A stretch of 64,000 nt of DNA from assembly GCA_030035585.1 (NCBI GenBank), contig CM057469.1:118088650-118152649 (forward strand), in the 5' to 3' direction. Shown here in pieces: positions 12,253 through 22,960 of this stretch. The notes under the pieces were generated by a model. That model saw nothing but the letters and a program-made list of their open reading frames with translations. It was not told the DNA's origin and did not search any database. The stretch is from Dugong dugon. Its lineage: Eukaryota > Chordata > Mammalia > Sirenia > Dugongidae. A program made the position numbers and the translations under genes. Each line of letters begins with the position of its first letter. Within the stretch, counting starts at the first letter, position 1.

Positions 12253-12448
12253 AGGCCATTGTATAAATAGTACTTATTTGAGTAGTTCAGCTCATGGTCC
12301 TGCAGTCTCAACTAACTACTCACCACTCCTCAGATTCGTTCAGCTCTTCTAGTGTGCTGTCTTCATACAGCTTCAGCTGACTGGTGAAGTGGTATTTCCC
12401 AGACATGTTTTATGAAGCCTTGGGATTGAGAAGGAGGTTACGAGGTTC

Positions 12449-12846
12449 AGTACCACCCATCTGTCAGTTGTTGTACTGTGATGGCTTGTGTGTTGCTTTA
12501 ATGCTAGAAGCTATGCCAGTGGTATTTAAAATACCAGCAGGGTCACCCATGTTGGACAGGTTTCAGTGGAGCTTTCAGACTAAGAAAAACTAGGAAGAAA
12601 GGCCCAGCAATCTACTTCCTAAATTAGCTAATGAAAACCCTATGGATTACAAGAGAAGATTGTTCAATATAATGTTGGAAGATGAGCCCCCTAAATTGGA
12701 AAGCACTGAAAACACAGTGGCCACAGTAGACTTGAGCATGCCAGTGATGGTGAAGATGGAGCAGGACCAGGGAACGTTTTGTTCTGTTGTGCTATTGGAT
12801 CACCATGAGTGTCAGCGCTGACTCAAGGGTAACTAACAACAACAAT
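12449..12846 (+). mobile_element. Internally deleted, non-autonomous RTE derivative (copy 1)
   Basis: About 265 bp matching the RTE 5' region (ACCACCCATCTGTCAGTTG to GGAAAGCACTGAAAACAC) is joined directly to the last ~125 bp of the RTE (CAGTGGCCACAGTAGACTTG to AACTAACAACAACAA). All coding sequence is absent. The same junction occurs in the copy at 21660-22074, so this is a propagated deletion derivative and not a private deletion. Confidence 0.8.
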
Positions 12847-12923
12847 GGTTCAATAAGTTTGCAAATGCCCTCCCTACATGCTGTATTCCACTATTTGAGA
12901 TTCCTTTTGGGTACTGGTATATT

Positions 12924-13290
12924 TTGTTGTTAGGTGCCATTGAGGCGGTTCTGATTCATAGCAACGCTATGTACAATGGAACAAAACATTGCCTGGTCCT
13001 GAGCCATCCTCACAATCGTTGCTATGTTTGAGCCCATTGTTGCAGCCACTATGTCAACCCAAATTGTTGAGGATCTTTCTCTTTTTCACTGACCTTCTGC
13101 TTTACCAAGCATGATGTCCTTCTCCAGGGACTGGTCCCTCCTGATAACATGTCCAAAGTGCATGAGACGAAGTCTCACCAACCTTGCCTTTAAGGAGCAT
13201 TCTGGCTTCCAAGATAGATTTGTTTACTCTTCTGGCAGTCCATTGTATATTCAGTATTCTTCACCAACATCATAATTCAAAGGCATCAAT
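12924..13290 (-). mobile_element. RTE LINE 3' fragment, antisense
   Basis: It begins TTGTTGTTAGGTGCCATTGA, the inverted 3' tail, and continues through blocks complementary to 9750-10088 of the full copy, including ACCAAGCATGATGTCCTTCT and CCATTGTATATTCAGTATTC. It is a 5'-truncated insertion of about 365 bp. Confidence 0.85.
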
Positions 13291-13677
13291 TTTTCTTATT
13301 TATAAATAAATGTTAATATTTGATTTATGAAATATAACATGCATACAGAAAAGTGCATAAAAATAAATTTACAACTTAAATCATTAGTGTAAAGTAACCT
13401 TTAAAAGCACTGCCCAGATCAAGAAGCCCCCTCCCCCCCCAGATACCCTTTCGAGGTCATAATGTGTTTCCTCTCGATTGGTGTAGCTGGTATCTTTACT
13501 TTTTGTTTGGGAGGAGGAGGGGCTGATTTTTAGTGTTTGCTGGTTTAAATACTGTTATCACTGATGGTTGATTTTAAGCTATAATAATAATGTCAACTGG
13601 CTCACCAAATTTCTGAAAATTTAACAATTAGCTTTTACGAGTCTGTCTGAGCTAAGACCAATGCCCCTTCTTTCATT

Positions 13678-13830
13678 TCTTTGCTGCTGCTGCTTCTTTG
13701 TTGTCCACCTCCTCTCCCTTCTTTGTTCTTCCTGACTCACTTCCTCCTTCTCCTTCACCTCCTGTTCCTTCCTTCCTCTTCCTCTTCCTCTTCCCCTTCC
13801 CCTCCTTCTCCTTCTTATTCTTTTTCAGTT
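13678..13830. repeat. Pyrimidine-rich low-complexity tract (CTT/CCT)
   Basis: It is made almost entirely of TTCCTC, CTTCTC and CCTTCC words. Stop codons are therefore rare on this strand, which explains the two overlapping Leu/Ser/Pro-rich open frames here. There is no domain signal. Confidence 0.8.
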
Positions 13831-13984
13831 TTACTTCATATGTATATGCCTTTAAATATACAGTTTTGTCTTTGTTTTTATCAGTTTCTTCCTACGTCTT
13901 TTTTACTTCTTGAGTGAGATAATTATTGTTTTCGTTATTTCTGATAATACCAATACTATGTTCATGTGATTATAATATTTTGGA

Positions 13985-14590
13985 AGTTTTTCTTCCTTTC
14001 CTATATTCTAGAAAAGTTTACATAACCCTGGAATTATCTACTCTTTAAAGGTTTAGCAGAACTCCCCTGAGAAACCATCTGGATCTACTGATTTTTTTGA
14101 GGGTCTCTCTCTCTCTGATAACCTTGTTTATTTCTTTTGTGAATATCAAACAGGCTAAGATTTTGAAAATCTCCTTTCTGGTCAGTCTTGGTAAAATATA
14201 TTAACCAAACATGTTATTTCACCTAGGTTTCCAAATATTTGAGGAAAGTAGTCTTATAATATTTTTCACTTTCCCTTTTCTAAGGATATTTACTTGTACC
14301 TTTTTTATTTTTTAATATTTGTGTTTTATATTTTTTTCTTGATTAGGTAGATAGCCATCTAAGTATATCATTCTACATCATTGCTTTTCTTTCTTGTTTT
14401 GGAGCTAGTTTGGGGATTATTTCCAGTGTTTTTATATTTTCTAATTTATTAATCTCTTCTTATAATTTTAGTCATTTCTTCCTATTTCTTACTCAGTGAG
14501 TCAGATAATTATTGTTTTCATTGTTTCTTGCATGATGATGTATGTGTTTAAGGCTATTAGTTTTTCTCTGAGCATAGCACTTAGCTGTTC
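13985..14590 (-). mobile_element. Ancient L1 ORF2 fragment, antisense
   Basis: Phrases typical of inverted mammalian L1 ORF2 are present in order: TTTAGCAGAACTCCCCTGAGAAACCATCTGGATCTACTGAT in split form, TCAGTCTTGGTAAAATATAT, TTTCACCTAGGTTTCCAAAT, and TAATTTATTAATCTCTTC. It is strongly diverged and holds no usable frame. Confidence 0.55.
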
Positions 14591-14593
14591 TCA

Positions 14594-14760
14594 TATGGAA
14601 GAAACATTTAGAGTGAAAAGAACGCTGAACTGTGATTCCGGAGACATAGGTCCTAGTCCTGATTGCACTTTGTGAGGCGGTTTCATCTTGGGCATGTCAC
14701 TTAGTCTCCTCATTTGGGTTTCAGTTTCCTCAACTAGAAAATAAGGAAATGATATTTCAT
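14594..14760 (+). repeat. MIR SINE
   Basis: GAACGCTGAACTGTGATTCC, CTAGTCCTGATTGCACTTTG, GGGCATGTCACTTAGTCTCC and GTTTCAGTTTCCTCAACTAG follow the MIR consensus order in sense. Confidence 0.65.
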
Positions 14761-15017
14761 GATCTCATTTCTGTTTTGCTCTCTAGTTCTATGAAATATA
14801 CCCCAGTCACCAGCTAGCCAAAAGAATTTTAATATGAAATTCGAATTGACACTGTGAATTTTAAAGAGATAAACACTTTTTTCCCGTAACAATTTACTTG
14901 TGAGTCTGTGATGTACAGTCTGCAGTGCAGTCACAAAAGAAATGCTTCTAATCGTGGTTTTGCTGTACAGTCGGGGCCTGTGCTTCAAGCAAACCCAGGA
15001 TCTATATAGATATCCTA

Positions 15018-15064
15018 CAGGGTCGCTATGAATTGGAATTGACTCGACGGCCACAGGTTATTAC
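15018..15064 (+). mobile_element. AfroSINE tail remnant
   Basis: CCTACAGGGTCGCTATGAAT then GGAATTGACTCGACGGCCAC is the 3' end of an AfroSINE with the head missing. It abuts the element at 15070. Confidence 0.7.
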
Positions 15065-15069
15065 CTTGA

Positions 15070-15270
15070 AGTCCCTGGCTAATGAAAATTGTTCATGAAC
15101 ACAAAAGGTTGTCGATTTGAGTCCACCCAGAAGTGCCTTCAAAGAAAGGCCTGATGATCTACTTCCAAAAACTCAGCCATTGAAAACCCCATGGAGGACT
15201 ATTGTAGTCTGACACTCACGGGGTTGCCATGAGTTGTAATCCACTCGATTGCAACTGGTATGGTTTTACT
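15070..15270 (+). mobile_element. AfroSINE, second subfamily, sense
   Basis: It differs from the common AfroSINE body by the block AGTGCCTTCAAAGAAAGGCC, TGATCTACTTCCAAAAACTC, AGCCATTGAAAACCCCATGG and a GACACTCACGGGGTTGCCAT tail. Similar copies occur at 42126-42330 and 47881-48083 and inverted at 55690-55874, so this is a distinct subfamily within the window. Confidence 0.8.
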
Positions 15271-15532
15271 CATGTAGCACATTTTATCAAAATCAGTCAA
15301 CTGTTGAAAGTTATCATGAAGTTCATGAGGAAGAATTTTCCTAGATCCTTCAAAATTCTGGAAATAAACACACGATTGTTCGTAATAAAAATCAGGGTGC
15401 ATCTCGTAGCTGTTTAAAAGTGAATGATTGCAAAGTGAAGCAGATGAGGCAGAGAGTAACAACAAATATGGTGTCAGAGTGAAACTGCAGGAGTTCTTGT
15501 AAATTCTGGAAGCTACAGAGAAATATTAGGGC

Positions 15533-15585
15533 AGTCCTATAAAGGTTGCTGTGAGTCAGAAGCGACTCAACGGCAAAAATAACAT
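15533..15585 (+). mobile_element. AfroSINE tail fragment
   Basis: CCTATAAAGGTTGCTGTGAG followed by TCAGAAGCGACTCAACGGC is the terminal ~50 bp of an AfroSINE without a head. Confidence 0.7.
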
Positions 15586-16652
15586 TGACAGATACTGCCT
15601 TCAAATTTTCCTTACGAAAAGAATAAACAAACGATGAAAGCCTTATTTAGGGATATTAAAACAAGGTAACGTTAAGGAATAGAAACCAGATTGTCACAGA
15701 ATCTTTAACTCATCCACGTTCCATGAAAATTCATCTGTTAGATCTCTGTCATACTTTAAAATCTAAATAGCAGTTGAAAAACTGATGTTCTTTGAGGAAG
15801 AGTTAATGTTACCCCAGTAAAAGAGAAATATCTTAATTTTTGTATTTTGCTATGTGTGCGTTTAAGCGTTGACATGAACTCAATACATGTAACATTTAGC
15901 TACTAACGTAGACAAATGCCAGAAGGGAAATAAGGAGGGAAATTGAACAAAATCCAAGCATGCCCTTTATTAACATTCATTTAATAAATGACACTTTGTC
16001 TTCCAGTTTATAAAATACTATTATGTAACAATGGTGATCATTGCCCACTCTATGTAACCCAATCTACATAAATCCCTTCTGAGTAGGTTTTGTCCATATT
16101 CCTAAGTGTAAGAATGTAATCTTCTAACCTTAAAAAAATGCATTGATTCTTATGCACATAAGAAGACCAGGATAAGTTGAAAAATTAACAAATAAGATAA
16201 ATATATTTAATCAATTATTCCTTATTTACCTCTAAAGAAAGGGGAAAGAAGGTATATCTCATCCTACATTTTGTTTAAAAATTTATGATGCAGCTTTCAT
16301 TTTCCTGTATAACAAACACTGAAAAGCCTTATAATATCAAATATTCCAAGACTTATAATATTAAGACCTATAAATATTAAATATTATGGTTAAATATTAA
16401 ATGATAAAATTTCACCTAATTGAAAACATTGGGTTGTTTGTTTGGAAGAATAAAGTTATTTACTGTTACACATTGTTTTGTGTGTTCCTTCATAAGTCAG
16501 TGCTAGAAGCAACATGCCAAAGAGACTAACAGCTCAAAAGATTTCTGAAATTCTGGCCAAATATTTCCCCATTTTGCACAAGAGACAATTGCTTCTCAAG
16601 CTGCCAAAGTAGACTTAAAAGATATATAAATATAATATACATACTTATGTAT

Positions 16653-16817
16653 AACCCGACTTCGAGTAGATTCCCACTCTTGGAGACCCCGTGATGTGTT
16701 ACAGAATAGAACTGAGCACCATAGGGTTTTCTTGCCTGTAATCTTTATGAAAGCAGATTGCCAGGCCTTTCTTCTGCAGTGCCAGTGGTTTTGTTTGAAC
16801 CACCAACCTTTCAATTA
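16653..16817 (-). mobile_element. AfroSINE, antisense
   Basis: It runs from the inverted tail (ACCCGACTTCGAGTAGATTC) through AGCACCATAGGGTTTTCTTG and TCTTTATGAAAGCAGATTGC to GAACCACCAACCTTTCAATT. The tRNA-like head is missing at its right edge, where the next element begins. Confidence 0.8.
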
Positions 16818-16820
16818 GTT

Positions 16821-17190
16821 ATTGGTGTTGTTAGGTGCCGTTGACTTGATTCCGACTCATGGTGACCTTATATACAACAGAACGAAACACTACCTGTTCC
16901 TGTGCCATCCTCACAATCTCTGTCTGAGCCCTTTGTGGCAGCCACTGTGTCAATCCGTCTTGTTGAGGGCCTTCTTTTTCGCTGACCCTCTACTTTACCA
17001 AGCATGATGTCTTTCTCCAGGGACTGTTTCCTCCTGATAACGTGTCCAAAGTATGTGAGACGAAGTCTTGCCATCCTCACTTTTAAGGAGCACTCTGGCT
17101 GTACTTCTTCCAAGACAGATTTGTTCATTCTGGCAGTTCACGGTATATTCAATATTCTTCACCAACACTGTAATGCAATTAATAGTTGAT
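16821..17190 (-). mobile_element. RTE LINE 3' fragment, antisense
   Basis: TTGGTGTTGTTAGGTGCCGT starts the inverted tail. TTTACCAAGCATGATGTCTT, TGATAACGTGTCCAAAGTAT and GTATATTCAATATTCTTCAC are complementary to 9750-10040 of the full copy. Reverse-strand open frames here (ARLRLTYFGHVIRR, EKDIMLGKVEGQR) are the decayed RTE C-terminus, not a separate gene. Confidence 0.85.
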
Positions 17191-17231
17191 TGCAAACCAT
17201 TTGCATCACCCAGGGACTTTATATAGATATA

Positions 17232-17432
17232 TAGTTGTTGTTGTGTGCAGTCGAGTCAGTTCTGACTCATATTGACCCTATATGACAGAGTAGAACTGCC
17301 TCATAGGGTTTCCTAGGCTGTATTCTTTATGAGAACAGATCACCGGGTCTTTTCTCCTGTGAAGCTGCTGGTGGGTTTGACCATTCATTTAGCAGCTGAG
17401 CATTTAACTATTGTGCCACTAGGACTTGCTCC
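17232..17432 (-). mobile_element. AfroSINE, antisense
   Basis: It starts GTTGTTGTTGTGTGCAGTCG and passes GACAGAGTAGAACTGCCTCA, GGTGGGTTTGACCATTCATT and TTAACTATTGTGCCACTAGG. It is nearly full length, with a degraded head. Confidence 0.85.
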
Positions 17433-17433
17433 C

Positions 17434-17468
17434 TATCTTTCTATCTAACTATCTGTCTGTCTAGCTAC

Positions 17469-17503
<35 letters not shown>

Positions 17504-17526
17504 CACACACACACACACACACACAC
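17434..17526. repeat. Compound microsatellite (CTAT/CTGT)n-(CA)n
   Basis: Tetranucleotide words (CTTTCTATCTAACTATCTGT) lead into an interrupted (CA)n tract from 17470 to 17525. It is a likely polymorphic locus. The reverse-strand Cys/Val-rich frame is an artefact of this repeat. Confidence 0.9.
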
Positions 17527-17574
17527 TGGGCACAGTATGGAAGATGTGGAAGACGATGTATTTGCATTTATTTT

Positions 17575-17765
17575 GGCTGGACTCAGCTTTAAATTTAGAA
17601 TCTATGACTTGTGTAAGCTTGGATGAGTTCATTGATCTTTTTTGGCACATTTTCCTGTTCTCTGCAATGGGAATGATTATACCTACTTGCTATAGTGGTT
17701 ATGAGACCAAATGAGGCAGTGCGTGTAACAGCATCAGACACATGGTGAGTACTTACAGATTGAAT
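17575..17765 (+). repeat. MIR SINE
   Basis: Blocks TATGACTTGTGTAAGCTTGG, CTCTGCAATGGGAATGATTA and TACTTGCTATAGTGGTTATG follow the MIR order, with a TGGTGAGTACTTACAG end. Confidence 0.55.
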
Positions 17766-18065
17766 TTCCATTGTCCTTGGGGTGATCATCTTTTCTAATG
17801 AACCACTGTTTAAAAATATAGAAATTAATGTAAAAGATAAAAAGTGAGCATGCACATCAAAATGTAAGAAAATAGTCCCTAAAAATGAATTGATGTGGAC
17901 TATTAACATGAAAATTGAAATAAATCAAGAAAACTTTCAAATTTTCACTCACATAGCCAGAGCCAAATCAAATACAAAACCAGAATCCTGGATAAGGGAT
18001 ATGGTAGATTTGTCTGATTCCTGTCATTAACTGGACTTCTAATTATGTTGTATATGTTGTTTCAG

Positions 18066-18171
18066 AGGCAAAGGCCCATTGAAAAACACATCTGATGTCA
18101 TTAATGCTGCCAAGAAAATTGCCGAAGCAGGTTCCCGAATGGACAAATTAGCTCGTGCTGTGGCTGATCAG
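18066..18171 (+). CDS. CTNNA2: CTNNA2 exon: actin-binding domain, helix 3 region
   Basis: A 106-nt internal exon. Its first base A completes the Arg codon begun at 4729, then 35 codons read GKGPLKNTSDVINAAKKIAE to ...KLARAVADQ, ending in CAG|gtaata. The acceptor is TTGTTTCAG. It corresponds to alpha-E-catenin residues about 731-766. KNTSDVINAAKKIAEAGSRM is essentially invariant among alpha-catenins. LARAVADQ, in place of the LGRTIADH form remembered for CTNNA1, is the strongest paralogue marker in this exon. The next join, to 22826, is phase 0. Confidence 0.97.
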
Positions 18172-19961
18172 GTAATATAAGAGGGAAGAGTGAGCAGATT
18201 CTGAGTGGAATCATTAATTAGCACTTGGGTTCCCTAATGGGTTTTATGCATCCTATAAAATGCCTCTGAAGAATGAATTGTGGGTATCACTAACATTTTA
18301 CAAGCTAGCCTCAAATTCTGCTGAGACTGAGCTGATGGCAGAGGTTGGTTCATACGGCCGTAAATTCCTTGAGAAAGAAGAGCACCTACTACTTAGGAGG
18401 CAGAGCCCCCAAAGAGTTAAGCTATATCCCAGTCGTCCTCATGCAGAAAGTCTGTGAAAGGGGGTGGGGGGGGAGAATGTTGCCTCTTGCTCTTTAATAT
18501 AAATCTCACTGTACCAATGCTCTTCATAAATGGGATTAATCTGCACGATGGAACTTCCAGATTTCACCTTAATTTTCAGCCAGACTCAAAGGCATCAGTG
18601 ATAAATAAAATTCTCAGAATATCTCTTGTGCTTTCAGACCAAACTAGCATGCACATTAGAATAGTCCTCAATCTCACCTCGAATGTTTATTTCCAGGTTT
18701 TTCATTTTGTTTAGTTTCATTTGGAACTCTAAGATCCTACTTTAACTATGCCTTGCTGCAATGATGTTTCATTTCTTGTAAGAGTACTTTAGGCAATAGA
18801 CCTTACCAGATAGCCGATAATAATCCTTTTAAGCAACAGTGGCTTACATTTTGCACCATTTATAACCAAAATATAAAATAAGCTCCTGAAATATAAAATA
18901 TTAATAAGCTATTACGTGCTATACTATTATGAGTATGACTTTGCTTACTAGACTATAATACAGTGATGCTCTTCGGAGATATTGAAAGAGATAGGATTGC
19001 TTCTTTTTCCATAAAGACCCTGGTTCTCTATGTCTGCTGAGTCCTTGTATTACTTAGTAGAGTTTTCCTACCTCATTCCTTAATATTAGGCTTTCTGTTC
19101 TAAACACTTGCTTCTTTCAACATCCCAGGCTCTAGAATCCTTTAAGTCAATACGAAATTCTCTCATCTCCTAAAGGCTGAAAAGAACAGATGATTAAACT
19201 TTGAGGATTACATTTCAAATAAGAACTGACAGACTGTCTCGTAGACTTTGCAAATAATACATTTTATGAATTTAATTTTTTAAACATGTTTGGTGGTTAA
19301 TCTCAGGGATTTTTTTTCTTACCTTGACATTTTTTTGAAGCACTTAATAGTTGACATTATTAAAGAGATCGAAAATTACCATAATTTGAGAAACCTCCTT
19401 CATTTGGGGAAGTAGAAGACTAAATTATTGCTATTTCTAATTTCAGGGAAATATAACCTGCAAAGTAACCTGAAGTTTAAAGTATAAGTTAAGCTTCATC
19501 GGACAGAGTTCCACAAGTATCCCAGAAAGTTCATGTAAAAGAAAAGAGAGCCAATGAACCTACTTGAAAAGATGCATGCAAGAAAAATGTCACATTCTTT
19601 CCTGCAAATATTGAGAGGCATGAGTATGAGTGCAGTGACCGAGATTGATAGGTGGTTCTGGGAAGACTTTGGTTGGGAATGACTCCTTCCTTCCCAGGGA
19701 GGAGTGAGTGAGGTTTAGATGGCTTTTCTGTTATACTCTGAATCTTAGTGGCTAGATATGTTTAGGCTCCTCAAGTTCAACATTTTTGGCTGTGTTTTTC
19801 ATTTTAAGCTTACATTTCTGGACTTTATTCTCCAAGAATTATGTAACTGAACTCCCAGAACAGTTTTGATCTATGGAAAACACACACATACATACATACA
19901 TCAGGTTTCTGATTTATTTTGAAATTAAGCAACAGAGTATTTAACATGCTATTTTATAAAC

Positions 19962-20207
19962 CTGTTGCCGTAGAGTCAATTCCGACTCATAGCGACCCTA
20001 GCCAAACCTAACCCATTTCTGTCGAGTTGATTCTGGCTCGTAGTGGCCCTGTAGGACAGGACGGAACTGCCCCATAGGATTTCTAAGGCTGTGATCTTTA
20101 CGGAAGCAGACTGCCACATCTTTCTCCCTCGGAGAGACTGATGGGTTCGAACCGCCAACCTTTCAGTTAGAGGCTGAGCACTTAACTACTGCACCACCAG
20201 GGCTCCT
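19962..20207 (-). mobile_element. AfroSINE, antisense, with extra tail segment
   Basis: A complete antisense copy (TTGATTCTGGCTCGTAGTGG to CACCACCAGGGCTCC) is preceded by a second inverted tail piece (CTGTTGCCGTAGAGTCAATT CCGACTCATAGCG in two parts, 19962-20000). So two insertions, or a tail duplication, occurred here. Confidence 0.85.
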
Positions 20208-21246
20208 TTGCTATTTAATAATGACTTTTAAAAATAAACAGATGAAGCTTATACACAACACTTTCTTCATGGCATGCTTACTGTGATTAGCTGTGAAGCA
20301 CCTTGCAATTTTTTTTTTAAAGGTTTTGTCTGAATGGGACGTTTATTTCTCAAACTCTGCTCCTGTTTCCAAGGAGTAAGAGTATTTTTCCTGATCCATC
20401 ATGCGTTTTTGCGCACGCTTTAAATGCTTTGTTTGAAACAATAGAATGGAATGAGTGCTACCAAGGAGTTGACTGGTTGCTTTTATTTTGCCTGAAAATA
20501 TTTTTATGAAGGTTTGAGATATGCATGCAATATAAACTTTTTACGGACTGCTGCATTTTTAATTACTGTTCCATAGAGATAGAACTTCCAGTTTAATTTG
20601 CTGCAAGGTATTCATATTGAAAGCCGTGTCAGCCCTTTAGGGAGATATCATTTTAAAGTTAATTCCTTTCAGTATATGGGTCTCTGGAGTAGAATAAATA
20701 TTACAGTATTAAGTACTTGTAGGCAGCTAAAAACAGTCTCTCTGGGATTCTTTCCTGATAAATAGTGAAAAAAATACCACAATGGTAAGTGTTATGTGTA
20801 AAAGAGACCCCTTCGTTGCTTATTAAATAAATGACATGTCAAAACCAGTGACTTCACAGTATTGAGGAATTATTTCTTGAATCCTGTTTTTGAAGCTTGA
20901 AGGAAACTTAGCTTGGAGTCTTTGTCTCATACTCTTTTTCTAACTTTAGTTTTGACTGTAAGTACTTCTATCGTACTCTTTTTCATCAAGGTATCTGGTG
21001 GTTGTATTTCCTTTATAAGTGCCCAGTTAAGCCAGAATTATTAAATGGCCTAGGGCAGCTTGAGCTGAACATTTGATAGCAATAGGAATATATTTAAAGT
21101 GCTGGGTAGCCATTGGTATTATAGCCTCAGAAATGTTTCAGTGAGTCTTGTAAATGTCGATGGAAGAATTCTGCTAAACTCTGTACTTAATGGACATCTA
21201 CCCACTTCAGTCACAATGAGAATTTAAACTCCCTAGTAGCCCTGGT

Positions 21247-21445
21247 GGAGCCCTGGTGGCGCAGTGGTTAAACGTTGGGCTGCTAACCAAAAGGTCAGCA
21301 GTTCAATCCCACCAGCTTCTCCGGGGGACAAAGATGTGGTAGTCTGCTTCCATAAAGATTACAGCCTTAGAAATCCTATAGGGTAGCTCTACTCTGTCCT
21401 ATAGGGTCACTAGGAGTCAGAACGGACTTGATGGCAATGAGTTTA
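21247..21445 (+). mobile_element. AfroSINE, sense
   Basis: An intact head GGAGCCCTGGTGGCGCAGTG, the A-box-like TGGCGCAGTGG, B-box-like CAGTTCAATCC, the longer middle block GATGTGGTAGTCTGCTTCCA, and the tail GTCACTAGGAGTCAGAACGG. It is the first of three end-to-end elements. Confidence 0.9.
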
Positions 21446-21652
21446 GGAGCCCTGGTGGTGCAACAGTTAAGCACTTGGCTGTTAACAGGAAGATTGGCTA
21501 TTGGAACCCACCCAGTGGCTTCATGGGAGAAAGACCTAGCCATCTGCTCTCCTAAAAATTATAGACTAAAAAAGCCCCGAGGGGCAGTTCTCTTCTGTCA
21601 CATGGGGTCACCATGAGTCAAAATTGACTCAACAACACCTAACAACAAGAAC
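21446..21652 (+). mobile_element. AfroSINE, sense, RTE-like tail
   Basis: It begins GGAGCCCTGGTGGTGCAACA directly at the end of the previous copy and ends CACCTAACAACAAGAACAAC. That is the RTE-type AACAACA terminus rather than the GGTTTGG tract of the preceding copy. Confidence 0.88.
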
Positions 21653-21659
21653 AACCATA

Positions 21660-22074
21660 GTTGTACCACCCATTTGTCAGTTTGTCATACTATGGTGGTT
21701 TGTGTGTTTCTTCAATGCTGCAAGCTATGTTACAGGTAATACAAATACCAGTAGGGTCACTCATGGTGGACAGATTTCAGTGGAGCTTCCAGACTAAGAC
21801 AGACTAGGAAGAAAGGCCTGGTGATCTACTTCCAAAAATTAGGCAATGAAAACCCTGTGATCACAACAGAACATTTCCCGATAAAGTGTTGGAAGATGAG
21901 CCTCCTAGGTTGGAAGATACTCAAAATACACAGTGGCCCCAACAATGGACTCAAACATGGTAATGATTGTGAAGATGGTGCAGGACCAGGCAATGTTTCA
22001 TTCTGTTGCTCATGGGGTTGCCATGAGTCACAGCCAACTCACTAGCAACTAACATCAACAACAACCACCACCAC
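21660..22074 (+). mobile_element. Internally deleted, non-autonomous RTE derivative (copy 2)
   Basis: The RTE 5' part (ACCACCCATTTGTCAGTTTG to TTGGAAGATACTCAAAATAC) is fused to the RTE 3' end (ACAGTGGCCCCAACAATGGA to CTAACATCAACAACAAC). Structure and junction are the same as in 12449-12846. The open frame at 21821-22045 crosses the junction and is not a gene. Confidence 0.82.
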
Positions 22075-22825
22075 AGTTGACCCTGGCACATCCATTGAAA
22101 GCCTCTGCTCTTCCTCTTCAGAATTCATTCCAATTGGCTTTAACTTCATTCTACTCGAATCAATTTCTCTTACACTACTCATGAACTATCCTAGAGTCTT
22201 TCATTTAAAGGGAGTTTATTATGGTGCTAAAAATTTTGATAAATACGGGAATACAAAAAGTGATATAGACTTCTTGGAGTGAATGATATATTCCTTTGAA
22301 AATAAAGGAAAAGAATTGATTTTTCCCCCAGCTAATTGAATTGAAACTCTATCCTATGGTGTGGCAGAGAGATTGCACACAGAGGAGTATCCTTGTCACC
22401 ACCATTACTTTGGTAGTTATTATGCTATGGTTACGTTATCATTTGGTTACGTTAAAAGAACTTTTCATGTTGTGAATGTTGAATGGGGCACCAGGAAGAC
22501 AAGTGGAGAATATTTAATTTTCCTAACAGTTCAGAAGACAATTGGTTAAAAATACTGATAACCATTTACAGAAGTCCCAGTAAGACTTTCTGGAAGATCT
22601 TCAAATATTCTCTTTATAAAATTTTATTAAAGTAGAGGCAACAATTCTAAACTATTGGCTGTAGTCTTCCTAAAATACACTATGCAGAAGTTAAGTTCAA
22701 TGGATGTCGTTAAAGTACATGACACTGAAATCATTCTTTCTTGCAGCTTTTATATAGCAAGTGTTAGAAACTAAAGAGTACTTACTGATTGAGATGACCT
22801 TTTTTTTTTTTTTAATGTTTTATAG

Positions 22826-22960
22826 TGTCCTGATTCAGCATGCAAGCAGGATTTATTAGCCTACCTTCAACGAATTGCCCTGTATTGCCATCAGCTCAAT
22901 ATCTGCAGCAAGGTGAAGGCAGAAGTGCAGAATCTGGGAGGAGAGCTCATTGTGTCAGGG
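22826..22960 (+). CDS. CTNNA2: CTNNA2 exon: principal F-actin contact helix
   Basis: A 135-nt, phase 0/0 exon encoding 45 residues (CPDSACKQDLLAYLQRIALY to ...GGELIVSG), equal to alpha-E-catenin about 767-811. The acceptor is TTTTATAG after a long T-tract and the donor is GGG|gtaagc. In alpha-E, Leu785, Ile792 and Val796 on this helix are known to be required for F-actin binding. All three are conserved here, as CTG 22880-22882, ATC 22901-22903 and GTG 22913-22915. The protein isoform is decided at its 3' end: it joins either the 144-nt cassette at 33863 or the exon at 63822, both phase 0, so either keeps the frame. Confidence 0.97.

Larger units (their letters stand above)
4730..18065 (+). 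other. CTNNA2: CTNNA2 intron (13.3 kb, repeat-rich)
   Basis: It runs from GTGAGG to TTGTTTCAG. It splits an Arg codon (AG|A), so it is phase 2. At least a third of it is transposon-derived and is listed separately. Stretches 5063-5883, 10089-11727, 13291-13677 and 15586-16650 show no gene: they are AT-rich unique sequence with possible L2-like patches (about 11480-11720), a TA microsatellite at 5247-5272 and a CA run at about 5795-5812. Confidence 0.9.
18172..22825 (+). other. CTNNA2: CTNNA2 intron (4.7 kb)
   Basis: It runs from GTAATA to a strong acceptor: a T-run at 22799-22813, then AATGTTTTATAG. From 18172 to 19960 and from 20208 to 21245 there is only AT-rich unique sequence with no recognised feature apart from a short G-run near 18460-18472. 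From 22075 to 22825 nothing is recognised. Transposons are listed separately. Confidence 0.9.

Noticed and set aside
13681..13917. Leu/Ser/Pro-rich frames of 70-80 residues
   Set aside because: They result from a pyrimidine-rich low-complexity tract with few possible stop codons.
17465..17650. Reverse-strand frame rich in Cys-Val repeats
   Set aside because: It is translation of the (CA)n microsatellite.
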